From: Clostridium sp. C8-1-8
GTDB taxonomy: Bacteria > Bacillota > Clostridia > Clostridiales > Clostridiaceae
Direction of reading: 5' to 3'
NCBI RefSeq assembly: GCF_009928445.1
Contig: NZ_JAABNO010000009.1
Location: 1 to 64,000 of the forward strand
Length of the DNA: 64,000 nucleotides
The position numbers and the translations under genes are program-made. The notes beneath the pieces were generated by a model, which saw only the letters and a program-made list of their open reading frames with translations, was not told the origin of the DNA and searched no databases. Below, piece by piece: positions 10,738 through 20,827 of this stretch (position 1 is its first letter; each line of letters begins with the position of its first letter).

Positions 10738-12273
10738 ATGACTAAAAAGCCAGTAATGTTAATGATATTAGACGGATTTGGAATAGCTCCTAAGTCAGAA
10801 GGAAATGCTGTAGAAGCAGCTAACAAGCCAAACTTAGATAGATACTTTAATGAATATCCACATACAACTATTCAAGCAAGTGGAATGGATGTAGGTTTAC
10901 CTACAGGACAGATGGGTAACTCAGAAGTAGGACACTTAAATATAGGTGCAGGAAGAATAATATATCAAGAGCTTACAAGAATAACTAAAGCTATAGAAGA
11001 CGGAGATTTCTTCGATAATGCTGAGTTAAACCTAGCTGTTGATAATGCATTAAAGAATGATAGTGCATTACATTTATTAGGTCTTCTTTCTGATGGTGGA
11101 GTTCACTCACATATAGAACACTTAAAGGGATTATTAGCTTTAGCTAAGAAAAAAGGCTTAACTAAAGTTTATGTACACCCATTCATGGATGGAAGAGACG
11201 TTGCTCCTTCATCAGGTAAAGGCTTTGTAGAAGCTCTAGAAAGCTATATGAAAGAAATTGGCGTAGGTAAGATAGCTACAGTAAGCGGTAGATACTATGC
11301 AATGGATAGAGATAACAGATGGGAAAGAGTTCAATTAGCTTATGATGCAATAGTTAATGCTAAGGGCGAAACAGCTAACAGTGCAGTTGAATGTATGGAA
11401 AAGTCATACAGTGATAACAAAACTGATGAGTTCGTTTTACCTTGCGTTATATTAGAAGATGGACAGCCTACTGCAAATATCAAAAACGGAGATTCAGTAA
11501 TATTCTTCAACTTCAGACCTGATAGAGCTAGAGAAATAACTAGAGCTATAAACGATAAGGAATTTGCTGGATTTGAAAGAGAGACTTTAGACCTTACTTA
11601 TGTTACTATGACTCAATATGATAAGACAATTGAAGGTGTTCATGTAGCGTACAAGCCACAAACTATAACTAATACTTTAGGTCAATATGTTTCAGATAAA
11701 GGCTTAAACCAATTAAGAATAGCTGAAACTGAAAAGTATGCTCATGTAACTTTCTTCTTCAACGGTGGAGTTGAAGCTCCAAACAATGGCGAAGATAGAG
11801 CTCTTATACCTTCACCAAAGGTTGCAACTTATGATCTAAAGCCAGAAATGAGTGCTTATGAATTAACAGAAGAGCTTTTAGCTAGACTAGATTCTGACAC
11901 TTATGATATGATAATACTTAACTTTGCTAACCCAGATATGGTTGGACATACTGGAATTCTTGAAGCAGCTAAGAAGGCTATAGAAGCTGTAGATGAATGT
12001 GCAGGTAAGGTAATAGAAAAAGTTCTTGAAAAGGACGGTACTGTATTTGTAACTGCTGACCACGGTAATGCAGAAATAATGATAGACCAAACAACTGGTG
12101 GACCAATGACTTCTCACACAACTGAACCAGTTCCATACCTATGGGTATCAAAGGATGCCAAGGTTAAAGAACTTAGAGAAGGTGGAAGACTTTCTGACAT
12201 AGCTCCAACAATGCTTGAAGTTATGGGCTTAGAAGTTCCAGCTGAAATGACAGGAAAATCACTTATAAAGTAA
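10738..12273 (+). CDS. gpmI: Phosphoglycerate mutase, cofactor-independent
   Basis: Converts 3-phosphoglycerate to 2-phosphoglycerate using two metal ions (Mn) and a phosphoserine, without 2,3-BPG. It has 511 residues, the usual iPGM length. Start ATG 10738 is behind GGAGGG; the ATG at 10726 overlaps that RBS. Metal and catalytic motifs: MLMILDGFG, the phosphoserine in MGNSEVGHLN, DGRDVAP, SGRYYAMDRDNRW, NFRPDRAREIT, NFANPDMVGHTG and TADHGNAE. It completes the triose part of glycolysis together with gap, pgk, tpiA and eno. Confidence 0.98.
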   Translation: MTKKPVMLMILDGFGIAPKSEGNAVEAANKPNLDRYFNEYPHTTIQASGMDVGLPTGQMGNSEVGHLNIGAGRIIYQELTRITKAIEDGDFFDNAELNLAVDNALKNDSALHLLGLLSDGGVHSHIEHLKGLLALAKKKGLTKVYVHPFMDGRDVAPSSGKGFVEALESYMKEIGVGKIATVSGRYYAMDRDNRWERVQLAYDAIVNAKGETANSAVECMEKSYSDNKTDEFVLPCVILEDGQPTANIKNGDSVIFFNFRPDRAREITRAINDKEFAGFERETLDLTYVTMTQYDKTIEGVHVAYKPQTITNTLGQYVSDKGLNQLRIAETEKYAHVTFFFNGGVEAPNNGEDRALIPSPKVATYDLKPEMSAYELTEELLARLDSDTYDMIILNFANPDMVGHTGILEAAKKAIEAVDECAGKVIEKVLEKDGTVFVTADHGNAEIMIDQTTGGPMTSHTTEPVPYLWVSKDAKVKELREGGRLSDIAPTMLEVMGLEVPAEMTGKSLIK

Positions 12274-12293
12274 TCTATGGTTAAAATTAAAGC

Positions 12294-12325
12294 TAAAAGC
12301 TTCTCCATCTGGAGGAGCTTTTTCG
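12294..12325 (+). terminator. Terminator after gpmI
   Basis: A stem (AAAAGCTTCTCC / GGAGGAGCTTTT) with an ATCT loop and a T run. Ends the glycolytic block. Confidence 0.9.
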
Positions 12326-12695
12326 TTTTTAAGAAATGTGCAAGTTTAACAATATATGAAATTAGCCCTTTGAAGTGGTTATACTATGTTTCTTACATTG
12401 TTATGTAAAAACAAAATAAAGTGCTTCATCCAAATCCTGAATAAATCAACTCCCCAATCCAAAGTATATTCTTAAAATTCTGAAGTTTTATTGTTATGCT
12501 TTAGTAAAGAATTAAAATAATCAGCTTTTTATTGATATATAGCTTGAATAATAGAGCGTATATTTATAAAATAATAAAATTATAAAAAAATAATATTGAT
12601 TTAACAATGTAAAGGTTTTTTTGATTTGAAAATATATAATAATTTTAAAAATATGCAGGAAACATTATATAATTATGCAAAGTTTTGAATATTTA

Positions 12696-12724
12696 TTGAC
12701 TACATCTTCATAAGTTGTTAATAT
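12696..12724 (+). promoter_or_regulatory. Promoter of the amino-acid ABC operon
   Basis: TTGACT and TAATAT with a 17-bp spacer, leaving a leader of about 130 nt that contains a short hairpin (AAGCA...TGCTT). I looked for a T-box or another amino-acid riboswitch in gap 12326-12859 and saw none. Confidence 0.65.
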
Positions 12725-12859
12725 ATAAATAAGCAAAAAACTTGTGCTTAGTATAATATATTATTAAAAAAATATCTTATTTTTTGATATAACGATAAAA
12801 TATTTTGATTTTATTAGTTTGATTGTTTTTGGGGAGTTGTCGTTAAAAGGGGGGCTATT

Positions 12860-13585
12860 ATGATTGAATTAGAAGGTTTGAATAAGCATTTTGGAAAGCT
12901 TCATGTATTAAAGAATATAAATTTATCAGTTAAAGAAGGAGAAAAGTTAGTTGTTATAGGACCAAGTGGATCTGGAAAGAGTACATTGATTAGATGTATG
13001 AACTTTCTAGAGGAGCCTACTTCAGGTAAGGTTATTATTGATGGGGTTGACCTTACTGCACCTAAGGCTCCAGTCACTAAAGTAAGGCAGTCAGCGGCTA
13101 TGGTATTTCAAGGTTTCAATTTATATCCGCATAAAACTGTACTTGAAAACTTAACTTTAGCTCCAATAAAGATACAAAAAATATCTAAAGAGGAAGCAGA
13201 AAAGACAGGACTTGAATATTTAGAGAGGGTTGGATTAAAGCATAAAGCAAATGCTTATCCATCACAACTATCTGGAGGGCAGCAACAAAGAGTTGCAATA
13301 GCAAGAGCACTTAATATGCATCCAAAAATAATACTTTTTGATGAACCTACATCTGCTCTAGATCCAGAGATGATACAAGAAGTCTTAGATGTTATGGTTG
13401 GTTTATCACATGAAAAGATAACAATGGTTGTTGTTACTCATGAGATGGGGTTTGCTAGACAAGTTGCAGATAGAGTTATATTTATGGATGGTGGAGAAAT
13501 AATCGAGCAGGGGACTCCAGAGCATTTCTTTAAAAATCCTACACATGAGAGGACAAAGATATTTTTAAGCAAGATATTAAGATAA
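12860..13585 (+). CDS. Polar amino-acid ABC transporter, ATP-binding protein (GlnQ-like)
   Basis: Cytoplasmic ATPase of a polar amino-acid importer, 241 residues. Walker [11 protein letters not shown]-loop in [12 protein letters not shown], signature [15 protein letters not shown], Walker [15 protein letters not shown], and switch His in VVTHEMGFA are all intact. The ALDPEM and THEMGFAR forms are typical of the PAAT (GlnQ/ArtP/HisP) family. First gene of a four-gene operon, 15 bp before the binding protein. The substrate (glutamine, glutamate or aspartate) cannot be read from the ATPase. Confidence 0.95.
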   Translation: MIELEGLNKHFGKLHVLKNINLSVKEGEKLVVIGPSGSGKSTLIRCMNFLEEPTSGKVIIDGVDLTAPKAPVTKVRQSAAMVFQGFNLYPHKTVLENLTLAPIKIQKISKEEAEKTGLEYLERVGLKHKANAYPSQLSGGQQQRVAIARALNMHPKIILFDEPTSALDPEMIQEVLDVMVGLSHEKITMVVVTHEMGFARQVADRVIFMDGGEIIEQGTPEHFFKNPTHERTKIFLSKILR

Positions 13586-13600
13586 TTAGGGGGTAAAGCA

Positions 13601-14416
13601 ATGAAAAAGATAACTTCGATTTTAGTCCTTGCACTAACACTAACTTTAGCAGGATGTTCTTCTGCGCCAAGCAAGACTGCTAGTTCTAGCAGTGGTAAAG
13701 ATAGTAAGCCGGCAGAAATACAAAAAATAATAGATAGAGGAACTCTAAAGGTTGGGGTAAAAGTAGATGTTCCTAAGTATGGTTATAAGGATCCAAGCAC
13801 TGGTAAGATTGATGGCTTTGAAATTGATATAGCAAGAGCTGTGGCAAAGAAGATATTAGGTGATGAGAATAAGATTGATCTTCAAGCTGTAACAGCTAAG
13901 ACAAGAGGACCACTTTTAGATAGTGGAGAAGTTGATATGGTAGCTGCAACCTTTACCATAACTGATGAAAGAAAGAAAAGTTATAACTTCTCTGATCCAT
14001 ATTTTACAGATGGCGTAGGTTTATTAGTAAAGAAGGATTCTGGAATAAGCAGCTTTAAAGATTTGAATGGAAAGAAAGTAGGAGTAGCACAAAGCTCAAC
14101 TACAAAAAAGGCTTTACAAGCTGAGGCTGATAAGCAAGGTATTAAAATAACTTTCTCAGAATTCGCTAGTTATCCAGAGATAAAAACAGCTTTATCTTCA
14201 GGAAGAGTTGATTGTTTCTCAGTAGACGGAGCTATACTTCTTGGATACTTAGATGACAATACTAAAATATTATCTGACAAGTTTAGTCCTCAAGATTATG
14301 GTATTGCATCAAAGAAAACTAATACTGAATTAGCAAAGGTCATAAATGAAACCATTTCTGAAATGAAAAAGTCAGGTGAACTTGATAAGTTAATTAGTAA
14401 GTGGGGGCTTAAGTAA
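13601..14416 (+). CDS. Polar amino-acid binding lipoprotein (SBP family 3)
   Basis: Lipid-anchored substrate-binding protein, 271 residues, that feeds the neighbouring permeases. The signal peptide ends in lipobox LAGC (Cys19), followed by a Ser-rich linker. The mature domain begins IIDRGTLKVGVK and shows SBP_bac_3 motifs: GFEIDIARAVA, AATFTITDERKKSYNFSDPY and GKKVGVAQSSTT. Overall it resembles PEB1a/GlnH proteins that bind aspartate, glutamate or glutamine; the exact ligand is uncertain. Its stop overlaps the start of the next gene by one base (TAATG), indicating translational coupling. Confidence 0.95.
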   Translation: MKKITSILVLALTLTLAGCSSAPSKTASSSSGKDSKPAEIQKIIDRGTLKVGVKVDVPKYGYKDPSTGKIDGFEIDIARAVAKKILGDENKIDLQAVTAKTRGPLLDSGEVDMVAATFTITDERKKSYNFSDPYFTDGVGLLVKKDSGISSFKDLNGKKVGVAQSSTTKKALQAEADKQGIKITFSEFASYPEIKTALSSGRVDCFSVDGAILLGYLDDNTKILSDKFSPQDYGIASKKTNTELAKVINETISEMKKSGELDKLISKWGLK

Positions 14417-15141
14417 TGAATGGACCTTTTGCCTGGTTCAAATGGCAGGCTCTGTTTACTGATTGGAGAGTATTTTTTGATGGTTTCACTATGACTCTTA
14501 AAGTATCTATATTAGCACTTATATTGTCTTTAGTAATTGGGGTTTTATTTGGTATGTTTTCTACTTCTAAAATAAGGGTATTAGAAATAATAAGCCGTAT
14601 TTATGTAGAGTTTATACAAAACACACCATTATTAATTCAAGTATTCTTTTTGTATAATGGACTTCCCCATCTTGGAATAGTACTACCTGTATTTGCTATA
14701 GGGGTATTAGGAATTGGGGTATACCATGGAGCTTATATCGCTGAGGTAGTAAGAGCAGGTATAAATTCTATAAATAGAGGTCAATTAGAAGCGGCATACT
14801 CTCAGGGATTTTCCTATTGGGAAGCCATGAGATATATAATATTGCCACAAGCAAAAAGTATAATGCTTCCTCCTTTAACAAATCAGGCTGTTAATCTTAT
14901 TAAAAATACGTCAATACTTTCAATAATTGCAGGTGGAGATTTAATGTATCAAACTGATTCCTGGTCAAGTGGAAACTTATACTATGGACCAGCTTATGTT
15001 GTTACAGGGATATTATATTTAATTATATGCTTCCCATTAACAAGCCTGGCAAGAACTTTAGAAAAGAATGAAAACAAGATGTTTAACAGGAATCAGTCAG
15101 AAGAAGATAAACTAGACTATAAAGAGGAGGCCACAGCGTGA
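14416..15141 (+). CDS. Polar amino-acid ABC transporter permease 1
   Basis: Inner-membrane permease of the HisMQ/GlnP type, 241 residues, with five or so hydrophobic segments. The ATPase-docking EAA loop is readable as QLEAAYSQGFSYWEAMRYIILPQA. The N-terminus places a TM helix at about 22-45 (MTLKVSILALILSLVIGVLF). The C-terminal tail is charged. It starts directly on the stop of the binding protein and its own stop overlaps the second permease, so the four genes form one transcript. Confidence 0.95.
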   Translation: MNGPFAWFKWQALFTDWRVFFDGFTMTLKVSILALILSLVIGVLFGMFSTSKIRVLEIISRIYVEFIQNTPLLIQVFFLYNGLPHLGIVLPVFAIGVLGIGVYHGAYIAEVVRAGINSINRGQLEAAYSQGFSYWEAMRYIILPQAKSIMLPPLTNQAVNLIKNTSILSIIAGGDLMYQTDSWSSGNLYYGPAYVVTGILYLIICFPLTSLARTLEKNENKMFNRNQSEEDKLDYKEEATA

Positions 15142-15785
15142 TGGGTGAGTTGTTTTCTTTTACTAACTTAAAATTCATACTTCAAGGCTTTGGCCTTACG
15201 CTTTATATAGCTTTAGTAACTATAATATTAAGTATGATATTTGGAACTATACTTGGTATATTAAGAAGCACATCTAAAGGGTTCGCAGGTAAATTATCAG
15301 CTGTATATATTGAAATAGTTAGAAATACACCTGCACTTTTATGGATTCTAGTAACGAGATTTATAGTGAATATGAAACCTGTAAATGCTGGAATATTAGC
15401 ACTAACTATATTTACTTCTGCTATTATTGGTGAGATAGTAAGGGGTGGGCTTAACTCTATAAAAAAAGGACAGTGGGAGGCTGCTCACTCTCAAGGTTTT
15501 ACTAATATTCAAACCTTAAGATATATCATAATACCGCAGGCTTTTAAAAATATGATTCCTGCTTTAGTATCTCAATATATTACTGTAATAAAGGACACAT
15601 CTTTCCTATGGGGTGTAGGAATAGAAGAGGTTACGGGAAAAGGAATGATTTTAATGGGAATGTACGCAAGTACAACTCAGGTATTCCTTATATTTGGCAC
15701 TATTGCATTATTATATTTTGTGGTAAATTATATCCTTTCACTGACTTTTAGAGCACAGCAACAAAGATTAATATTACAGGTATAA
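15141..15785 (+). CDS. Polar amino-acid ABC transporter permease 2
   Basis: Second HisMQ-type permease, 214 residues, expected to pair with permease 1 around the GlnQ-like ATPase. EAA loop: QWEAAHSQGFTNIQTLRYIIIPQA. The start is ATG 15141, overlapping the previous stop (TGATG); GTG at 15138 is an alternative that is 7 nt after GAGGAGG. It is the last gene of the operon; no clear terminator directly follows, and the next gene is almost 1 kb away. Confidence 0.94.
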   Translation: MGELFSFTNLKFILQGFGLTLYIALVTIILSMIFGTILGILRSTSKGFAGKLSAVYIEIVRNTPALLWILVTRFIVNMKPVNAGILALTIFTSAIIGEIVRGGLNSIKKGQWEAAHSQGFTNIQTLRYIIIPQAFKNMIPALVSQYITVIKDTSFLWGVGIEEVTGKGMILMGMYASTTQVFLIFGTIALLYFVVNYILSLTFRAQQQRLILQV

Positions 15786-16748
15786 AATTAATTTTATAGG
15801 GTAATAATACAAAAGAGTTTTAGTTGCAAAACTTAAAACATAATGCTGTTATAATTACAGCTATACTTTCAACTATAGTTAAGGGATTTTTATGAGAAGG
15901 ATGTTGTATAGTTGATAAATCACTTTATATCACAGTTTAATTGAATAACACAGTAGGGTGCTGATAAAGTTATATATTAAATTTCATAAAGTGATTTATC
16001 CGGACTTACAATATCATATATTATTAACAATTTAATATTTGAATGTTTGTTTGAAAATGTCAGGGTATTATATTTTCAAGCATACATTTAATAGTGATGC
16101 TAAATCTCTATGTCCCCCATAGAGTTGCCTCCTAGGTTTATACCTAGGAGGCTATTAACAGTTAAAGAAAACTTATAAAAAATTATATAACTATGATAAT
16201 CTTTTATAAAGTCCTCATTTCGTTGAAAAAAGTAGTTTGCTCTTTTGAGTTTACAAAATTGGGTTCAACGAAAAAGGAATGAACTTTATAGAGTTTTATA
16301 AAGTTTTGTCAACGGCTTTTATAATGTTAAATATGAATATAAAGATTTATTCTTTAAATCTTTATATATGTAAGAATAGTGTTAATATCATTATTCCTTT
16401 GAGTAAGCGCACAATAAAGCATCAGATAACTGGCTGCTTAATTTCAGCAGGTTCTAATAGTTGAAAATGATAAGCTTATTATTAGAAAAACTAAAATTAC
16501 AAAATTGTAATTTTAGTTTTTATTTTTTTGTAATCTTACTATATTATTATTTTACTATAGAGAAGTTAATGATATAGAACCTTTAAAGGGTTATAAAATG
16601 CTATATTATTACAGCATAAGGCTCGTTAGTAATTAGCTGATAGAAGGGCTACTATAAATCAGCTCTATGTGCGTAACGTGAAATAACTATATGAATTAGG
16701 TTTTGAAAATAGGAATTTAATATTAAAAATAAGCTATGGGAGGCTGTT
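15786..16748. other. 963-bp gene-free stretch full of perfect hairpins
   Basis: No convincing protein gene. Structures in order: a 15-bp perfect inverted repeat 15913-15927 / 15986-16000; CTCTATG/CATAGAG at 16106-16124; an 11-bp perfect GC-rich hairpin 16127-16152 (GCCTCCTAGGT arms); TTCGTTGAA/TTCAACGAA at 16219-16272; a 12-bp perfect hairpin 16337-16367; and the 15-bp terminator 16486-16521. A 61-codon ORF (16279-16464) has no good RBS and hydrophobic, low-complexity content. The density of structure and the terminal terminator suggest an untranslated RNA or the decayed remains of a mobile element. Confidence 0.5.
16486..16528 (+). terminator. Strong terminator ending an unidentified transcript
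   Basis: A perfect 15-bp stem (AAAAACTAAAATTAC with its complement), AAAATT loop, and ATTTTTTT tail. No protein gene precedes it for 700 bp, so some RNA should end here. Confidence 0.8.
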
Positions 16749-17432
16749 ATGGAAATATTAAGAGTTGAGGGACTAACAAAGAAATATGGTAAGGGAAACA
16801 ATGAAGTAAAGGCTTTAAGTGAAGTGAGCTTTTCTGTTGATAAAGGAGAGTTTTTAGCAATAGTCGGACCTAGCGGATCTGGAAAAAGTACGTTACTACA
16901 TCTGCTTGGAGGAGTGGACAATCCTACTTCAGGAAAGGTTTATGTAGATGGGGTGGATATGTATGGTTTGAAGGAAGAGGATTTGTCTATACTTAGAAGA
17001 AGAAAGGTTGGTTTTGTATTTCAATTCTACAACCTTATACCAGTATTAACTGCGGAAGAAAATATAACTATGCCTGTATTGTTAGATAATAGGAAGCCAG
17101 ATAAGAAGTATATAGAAGAGATAATGGAGGTCTTAGGAATAAGCGATAGAAAAAATCATCTTCCCACAGAGCTTTCAGGTGGGCAGCAACAGAGAGTTTC
17201 CATTGGAAGAGCACTTTCAAATAAGCCTTCAATAATTCTCGCTGATGAGCCTACAGGAAATCTTGACACCAAGAACTCAAAGGAAATAATGGAGCTTTTA
17301 AGATATTCAGTTAAGAAATATAATCAAACCTTGATACTTATTACTCATGATCTAAATATAGCAAAAATGGCAGATAGAGTTCTTACTATAGTAGACGGTG
17401 AGGTTGCTAGTAACGAGGTGATGGATATATGA
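16749..17432 (+). CDS. ABC transporter ATP-binding protein (MacB/BceA type)
   Basis: ATPase of 227 residues that works with an FtsX-type permease in mechanotransmission or peptide-detoxifying ABC systems. Walker [14 protein letters not shown]-loop FQFYNLIPVLT, signature [16 protein letters not shown], Walker B IILADEPTGNLDTKN and switch THDLNIA are typical of the LolD/MacB/BceA group. RBS GGGAGG. It overlaps the permease start by 4 bp (ATGA). With the downstream response regulator and kinase it resembles antimicrobial-peptide sensing and resistance modules; that role is inferred. Confidence 0.94.
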   Translation: MEILRVEGLTKKYGKGNNEVKALSEVSFSVDKGEFLAIVGPSGSGKSTLLHLLGGVDNPTSGKVYVDGVDMYGLKEEDLSILRRRKVGFVFQFYNLIPVLTAEENITMPVLLDNRKPDKKYIEEIMEVLGISDRKNHLPTELSGGQQQRVSIGRALSNKPSIILADEPTGNLDTKNSKEIMELLRYSVKKYNQTLILITHDLNIAKMADRVLTIVDGEVASNEVMDI

Positions 17433-19948
17433 GAAAGTACTCTGACATAACATCAAGATATTTGAAGGAGCATAAGAAAAGAAGTGTTTTGACTGTTATA
17501 GGTATAATAGTGTCCATAGCAATGTTCACAGCAATAGGAACTATGTACTATAGTGCTATTAACGGAAGAATGGATCAAATAAAAGCTGAGGTAGGAGATT
17601 ATGAAGTTAAATTTACAGAGCTTACTAAGGAAAAGGTTGAAGGCTTAAAGAGCAATGTAGAAATTAAAAGTGGAGGGGTCACTGAGAGTTTAGCCAGTAT
17701 AGAATTTGATACGGATAACAATTCAGTGAACAAAAAACTTCTTGAAATAAGTGGTTATGATAAGGAGGCTATTAATAATACCTTTAAAGTAAAACTTGTG
17801 GAAGGTAGAATGCCTAAAAATGAAAATGAGATAATTGTAGAGAATAGACTTTATAAATTACTAAAGGATAAGAAAAGTAATTTATCTATAACAGGCAAGT
17901 TACTTAAAGAGGGAAAAGCAACTGATGATAGGAAAACTTATTCTATTGTGGGAAGTTATGAAAACACAAAATCAATGAAGAGTAATCAATATTATTCTAT
18001 AACTTATTTAGAACGCTTAGACAACCAAGGAAATTATGAGTATTACGCTAATCTGAAAGAAAAGAAAGATAAAATTGCCATAGGCAAAAAGGTTGCAAAG
18101 GATACTAATTCTAAGGTTGAGTTTAACAATGATTTATTATACTTATATGGTCAGGGAGAAGTATCAGAAAGAAATGATGCTTTGATAGGGATGTTTGCCA
18201 TAATCGTGATTTTTATTATAGTATGCACAACTGTAGTTATATACAATTCCTTTAATATCTCTGTGGCGGAAAGAATAAAGCATTTTGGAATACTTAGATC
18301 TATAGGCGCTACAAAGAAGCAGATAAGAAGGCTTGTATTTAAAGAGGCTGCGGTTATGAGTATAATATCTATACCAATTGGTATAATTACTGGTTTTGTA
18401 GGTATATATATAACCTTTTCTCTTATAGGAGCTATAGATGGACTTATGGGAAGTAAGCCAAGATTAAACCTTCAAATTATAGGAGTAGCTATAGCTCTAG
18501 GTTTAGGGACCATATTTATATCAGTGTTTATACCTGCAATTAGAGCTTCAAGAGTATCACCGATAGAGGCAGTAAGAGGAGCTGGAGTAGTAAAAAGAGA
18601 AAAGTTTAAAAGAAGGAGAGCTTATCTTACAAAGCTTATATTTAAATTTGAAGGGCAGGTGGCTTACAAGAATATAAGAAGAAGCCCTAAAAAGTTCTGG
18701 ATTACAATCCTGTCTTTGATGGTATCTGTAGTAATGTTCATTTTCTTTGCAAATTTCTTGGATTATACTAAGAGTATGATTAGTGAAATATACTCATCAG
18801 CAGCCTTTGACTCAATGTTCTCTAGGGAAGGAGCAGAAGGCTTCAATGATAAATTTGTAGAGGATATTAAGGGGTATGAAGGTATAGGGGAAGCCTATAA
18901 GATGAATTTAGCTTCAGTTACCCTGCCAGTAGATAAGGATAAGTTGAATAAAGCTTATTTTACTAATTTAGGTGTAAAGGATAATTTGAATTATTATAAA
19001 GATAAAGCATTAGTTACATCTTTTATAATGGGCTATGATGAAAAGGCTTTTAACTATGCTAAGGATAAGCTGAAGAAAGGAAAACCTAGCTATGAGGAGT
19101 TTACTAATAATGGGGTTATAGTCTTAAATAGGTGTAAAGGGAAAGGACCAAAAGGAAAAATTGATTACAATGAATTAACTAATTATAAGATAGGTGACAA
19201 GATAAAGTTGCCTAAAATTAATTCTCAATATATAAAGGAGAATAAAACAGAAAACGCCAAAGAACTTGTTGATAAAGATAAATATGTTAGCTTTACAGTA
19301 GTAGGGGTAGTAGAGGATGAACCTATGCTACATGAAGTGATGTACAATGGTGTGGGCTTTATGATAACTAACGATAATTATTTTAAGCTTACAGAAGCGA
19401 AGGATTATAATACAGTTGGAATAAAGTTTGTAAGCAAAACTTCCAGCGAGGAACTCTTTGATAAGTTTACCATAAAAGCAGAGAGTGCAAATGGAAGCTA
19501 TATGGATAATTATAAAGAAATTGAAAGTACAAGAAAGCTTATGTTTCAACTTTCAGTGCTTATATATGGCTTCATAACTTTGATAAGCATTATTGGTATA
19601 GTAAACATAGTTAATATAATTACTATAAATCTTCTTGTAAGAAAAAGAGAATTTGCTATATTTAAAGCCATAGGTATGACTAAAAAACAGTTTAAGAAAT
19701 TAGTATTGTTAGAAGGCATGTTGCATGGTATTTTGGCATCTGTATTTGGAACGGTAGTAGCTTTTCTATTGGTTAGATCGTCTCAACAACCTATGAATAA
19801 AGTTATTAATATTGCTTATAACCAAGCAGTTTGGCCTTATATAGTAGGAGTTTTAGGTGTTATAGGTATTACATTCTTAGCAGCGCTTATACCTCTTAGA
19901 AGATTAAATGATATGAATATTATGGAGAGTTTACGATTGGAAGAATAG
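17429..19948 (+). CDS. FtsX-family ABC permease, large, two FtsX domains
   Basis: Membrane permease of 839 residues. TM1 is at about 20-42, followed by a large extracytoplasmic domain (roughly 45-250), an FtsX block of three TMs (about 255-375, RIKHFGILRSIGATKKQIRRLV between helices), a second TM at about 425-445, a second extracytoplasmic domain (about 450-700) and a C-terminal FtsX block (REFAIFKAIGMTKKQFKKLV). This symmetric 4+4 architecture differs from BceB, which has ten TMs and a single large loop, so it is closer to MacB/LolC-like duplicated permeases. The substrate is unknown; lipid or peptide export is plausible from the family. Confidence 0.9.
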   Translation: MRKYSDITSRYLKEHKKRSVLTVIGIIVSIAMFTAIGTMYYSAINGRMDQIKAEVGDYEVKFTELTKEKVEGLKSNVEIKSGGVTESLASIEFDTDNNSVNKKLLEISGYDKEAINNTFKVKLVEGRMPKNENEIIVENRLYKLLKDKKSNLSITGKLLKEGKATDDRKTYSIVGSYENTKSMKSNQYYSITYLERLDNQGNYEYYANLKEKKDKIAIGKKVAKDTNSKVEFNNDLLYLYGQGEVSERNDALIGMFAIIVIFIIVCTTVVIYNSFNISVAERIKHFGILRSIGATKKQIRRLVFKEAAVMSIISIPIGIITGFVGIYITFSLIGAIDGLMGSKPRLNLQIIGVAIALGLGTIFISVFIPAIRASRVSPIEAVRGAGVVKREKFKRRRAYLTKLIFKFEGQVAYKNIRRSPKKFWITILSLMVSVVMFIFFANFLDYTKSMISEIYSSAAFDSMFSREGAEGFNDKFVEDIKGYEGIGEAYKMNLASVTLPVDKDKLNKAYFTNLGVKDNLNYYKDKALVTSFIMGYDEKAFNYAKDKLKKGKPSYEEFTNNGVIVLNRCKGKGPKGKIDYNELTNYKIGDKIKLPKINSQYIKENKTENAKELVDKDKYVSFTVVGVVEDEPMLHEVMYNGVGFMITNDNYFKLTEAKDYNTVGIKFVSKTSSEELFDKFTIKAESANGSYMDNYKEIESTRKLMFQLSVLIYGFITLISIIGIVNIVNIITINLLVRKREFAIFKAIGMTKKQFKKLVLLEGMLHGILASVFGTVVAFLLVRSSQQPMNKVINIAYNQAVWPYIVGVLGVIGITFLAALIPLRRLNDMNIMESLRLEE

Positions 19949-20026
19949 CAGTTATGCATCTTTAACATCTCTGTATAACAGACTAATTGTAACAATATTA
20001 TCAGATGCAACTATGATTTAACATAG

Positions 20027-20056
20027 AAACACTAATTACTTTTAATTAGTGTTTTT
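20027..20056 (+). terminator. Terminator after the FtsX permease
   Basis: A 12-bp stem (AAACACTAATTA / TAATTAGTGTTT) and T run. A TATAAT at 20069-20074 just behind it is the likely -10 of the two-component genes, so the transporter and the regulator appear to be separate transcripts. Confidence 0.85.
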
Positions 20057-20122
20057 GTGTATATTTGGTATAATATTCGTGAGTGTCTTTAAGTTTACAT
20101 TGAAATATAGAAAGGGAAATAT

Positions 20123-20827
20123 ATGAGAGTTTTACTGGTAGAAGATGATATAGCTTTGTCAATGGGAATGGAATATGCCTTGAAAAAAGAAGGCTTTGAG
20201 GTTAAAGTTTGTAAGAATCTTAAGGAGTCAAGAGCGGAGTTTAATAACGAAATAGAGTTAATTTTACTAGATATAATGCTTCCTGACGGTACTGGATATG
20301 ATTTCTGTCAGGAGGTAAGAAAGAGTAGTGATGTGCCTATTATATTCATGACTGCATTAGAAGAAGAGGGAAATATAGTTATGGGATTGGATATGGGAGG
20401 AGACGACTATATAACTAAGCCTGTAAGAATCCGTGAGCTAGTTTCAAGAATAAATGCAGTAGTGAGAAGGAAAGGTGCTGTGAAGGAAGAAACTACTAGC
20501 ACAATAGTTTCGGGAGATATAATCATAGAACCTTTAAAGTGTAAGGTGTATGTAAATAAAATTGAAGTTCAGTTTACAGCAGGTGAGTATAGATTACTGC
20601 TTCTTCTAATAGAAAACAAGGGAAACGTAATACCTAGAAATACAATATTGGAAAAACTATGGGACTGTGATGGCAATTTTGTAGATGGTAACACTCTAAA
20701 TGTCTATATAAAGAGACTTAGAGAAAAATTAGAGGATGATACTAAAACTAGTAGATATATAGAGACTATAAGAGGCTTTGGGTATAGGTGGAAGGAAGAG
20801 GTAAGTAGTAATGGAACTTTTCAATAA
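20123..20827 (+). CDS. OmpR-family response regulator
   Basis: Cytoplasmic DNA-binding regulator, 234 residues. Receiver domain about 1-115: acidic pair in LLVEDDIAL, phosphoacceptor Asp in ILLDIMLPDG, switch Thr in FMTALEE and Lys in DYITKP. The C-terminal winged helix (about 130-225) carries EYRLLLLLIENKGNVIPRN and the end motif YIETIRGFGYRW. It overlaps the kinase gene by 17 bp. By position it probably controls the ABC exporter just upstream. Confidence 0.95.
   Translation: MRVLLVEDDIALSMGMEYALKKEGFEVKVCKNLKESRAEFNNEIELILLDIMLPDGTGYDFCQEVRKSSDVPIIFMTALEEEGNIVMGLDMGGDDYITKPVRIRELVSRINAVVRRKGAVKEETTSTIVSGDIIIEPLKCKVYVNKIEVQFTAGEYRLLLLLIENKGNVIPRNTILEKLWDCDGNFVDGNTLNVYIKRLREKLEDDTKTSRYIETIRGFGYRWKEEVSSNGTFQ

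Noticed and set aside
12326..12859. Possible T-box or lysine/glycine riboswitch before the amino-acid importer
   Set aside because: No T-box consensus or antiterminator structure seen.
16279..16464. 61-codon ORF in the long gap
   Set aside because: No good RBS; runs through a 12-bp perfect hairpin; low-complexity translation. Treated as part of a structured non-coding region.
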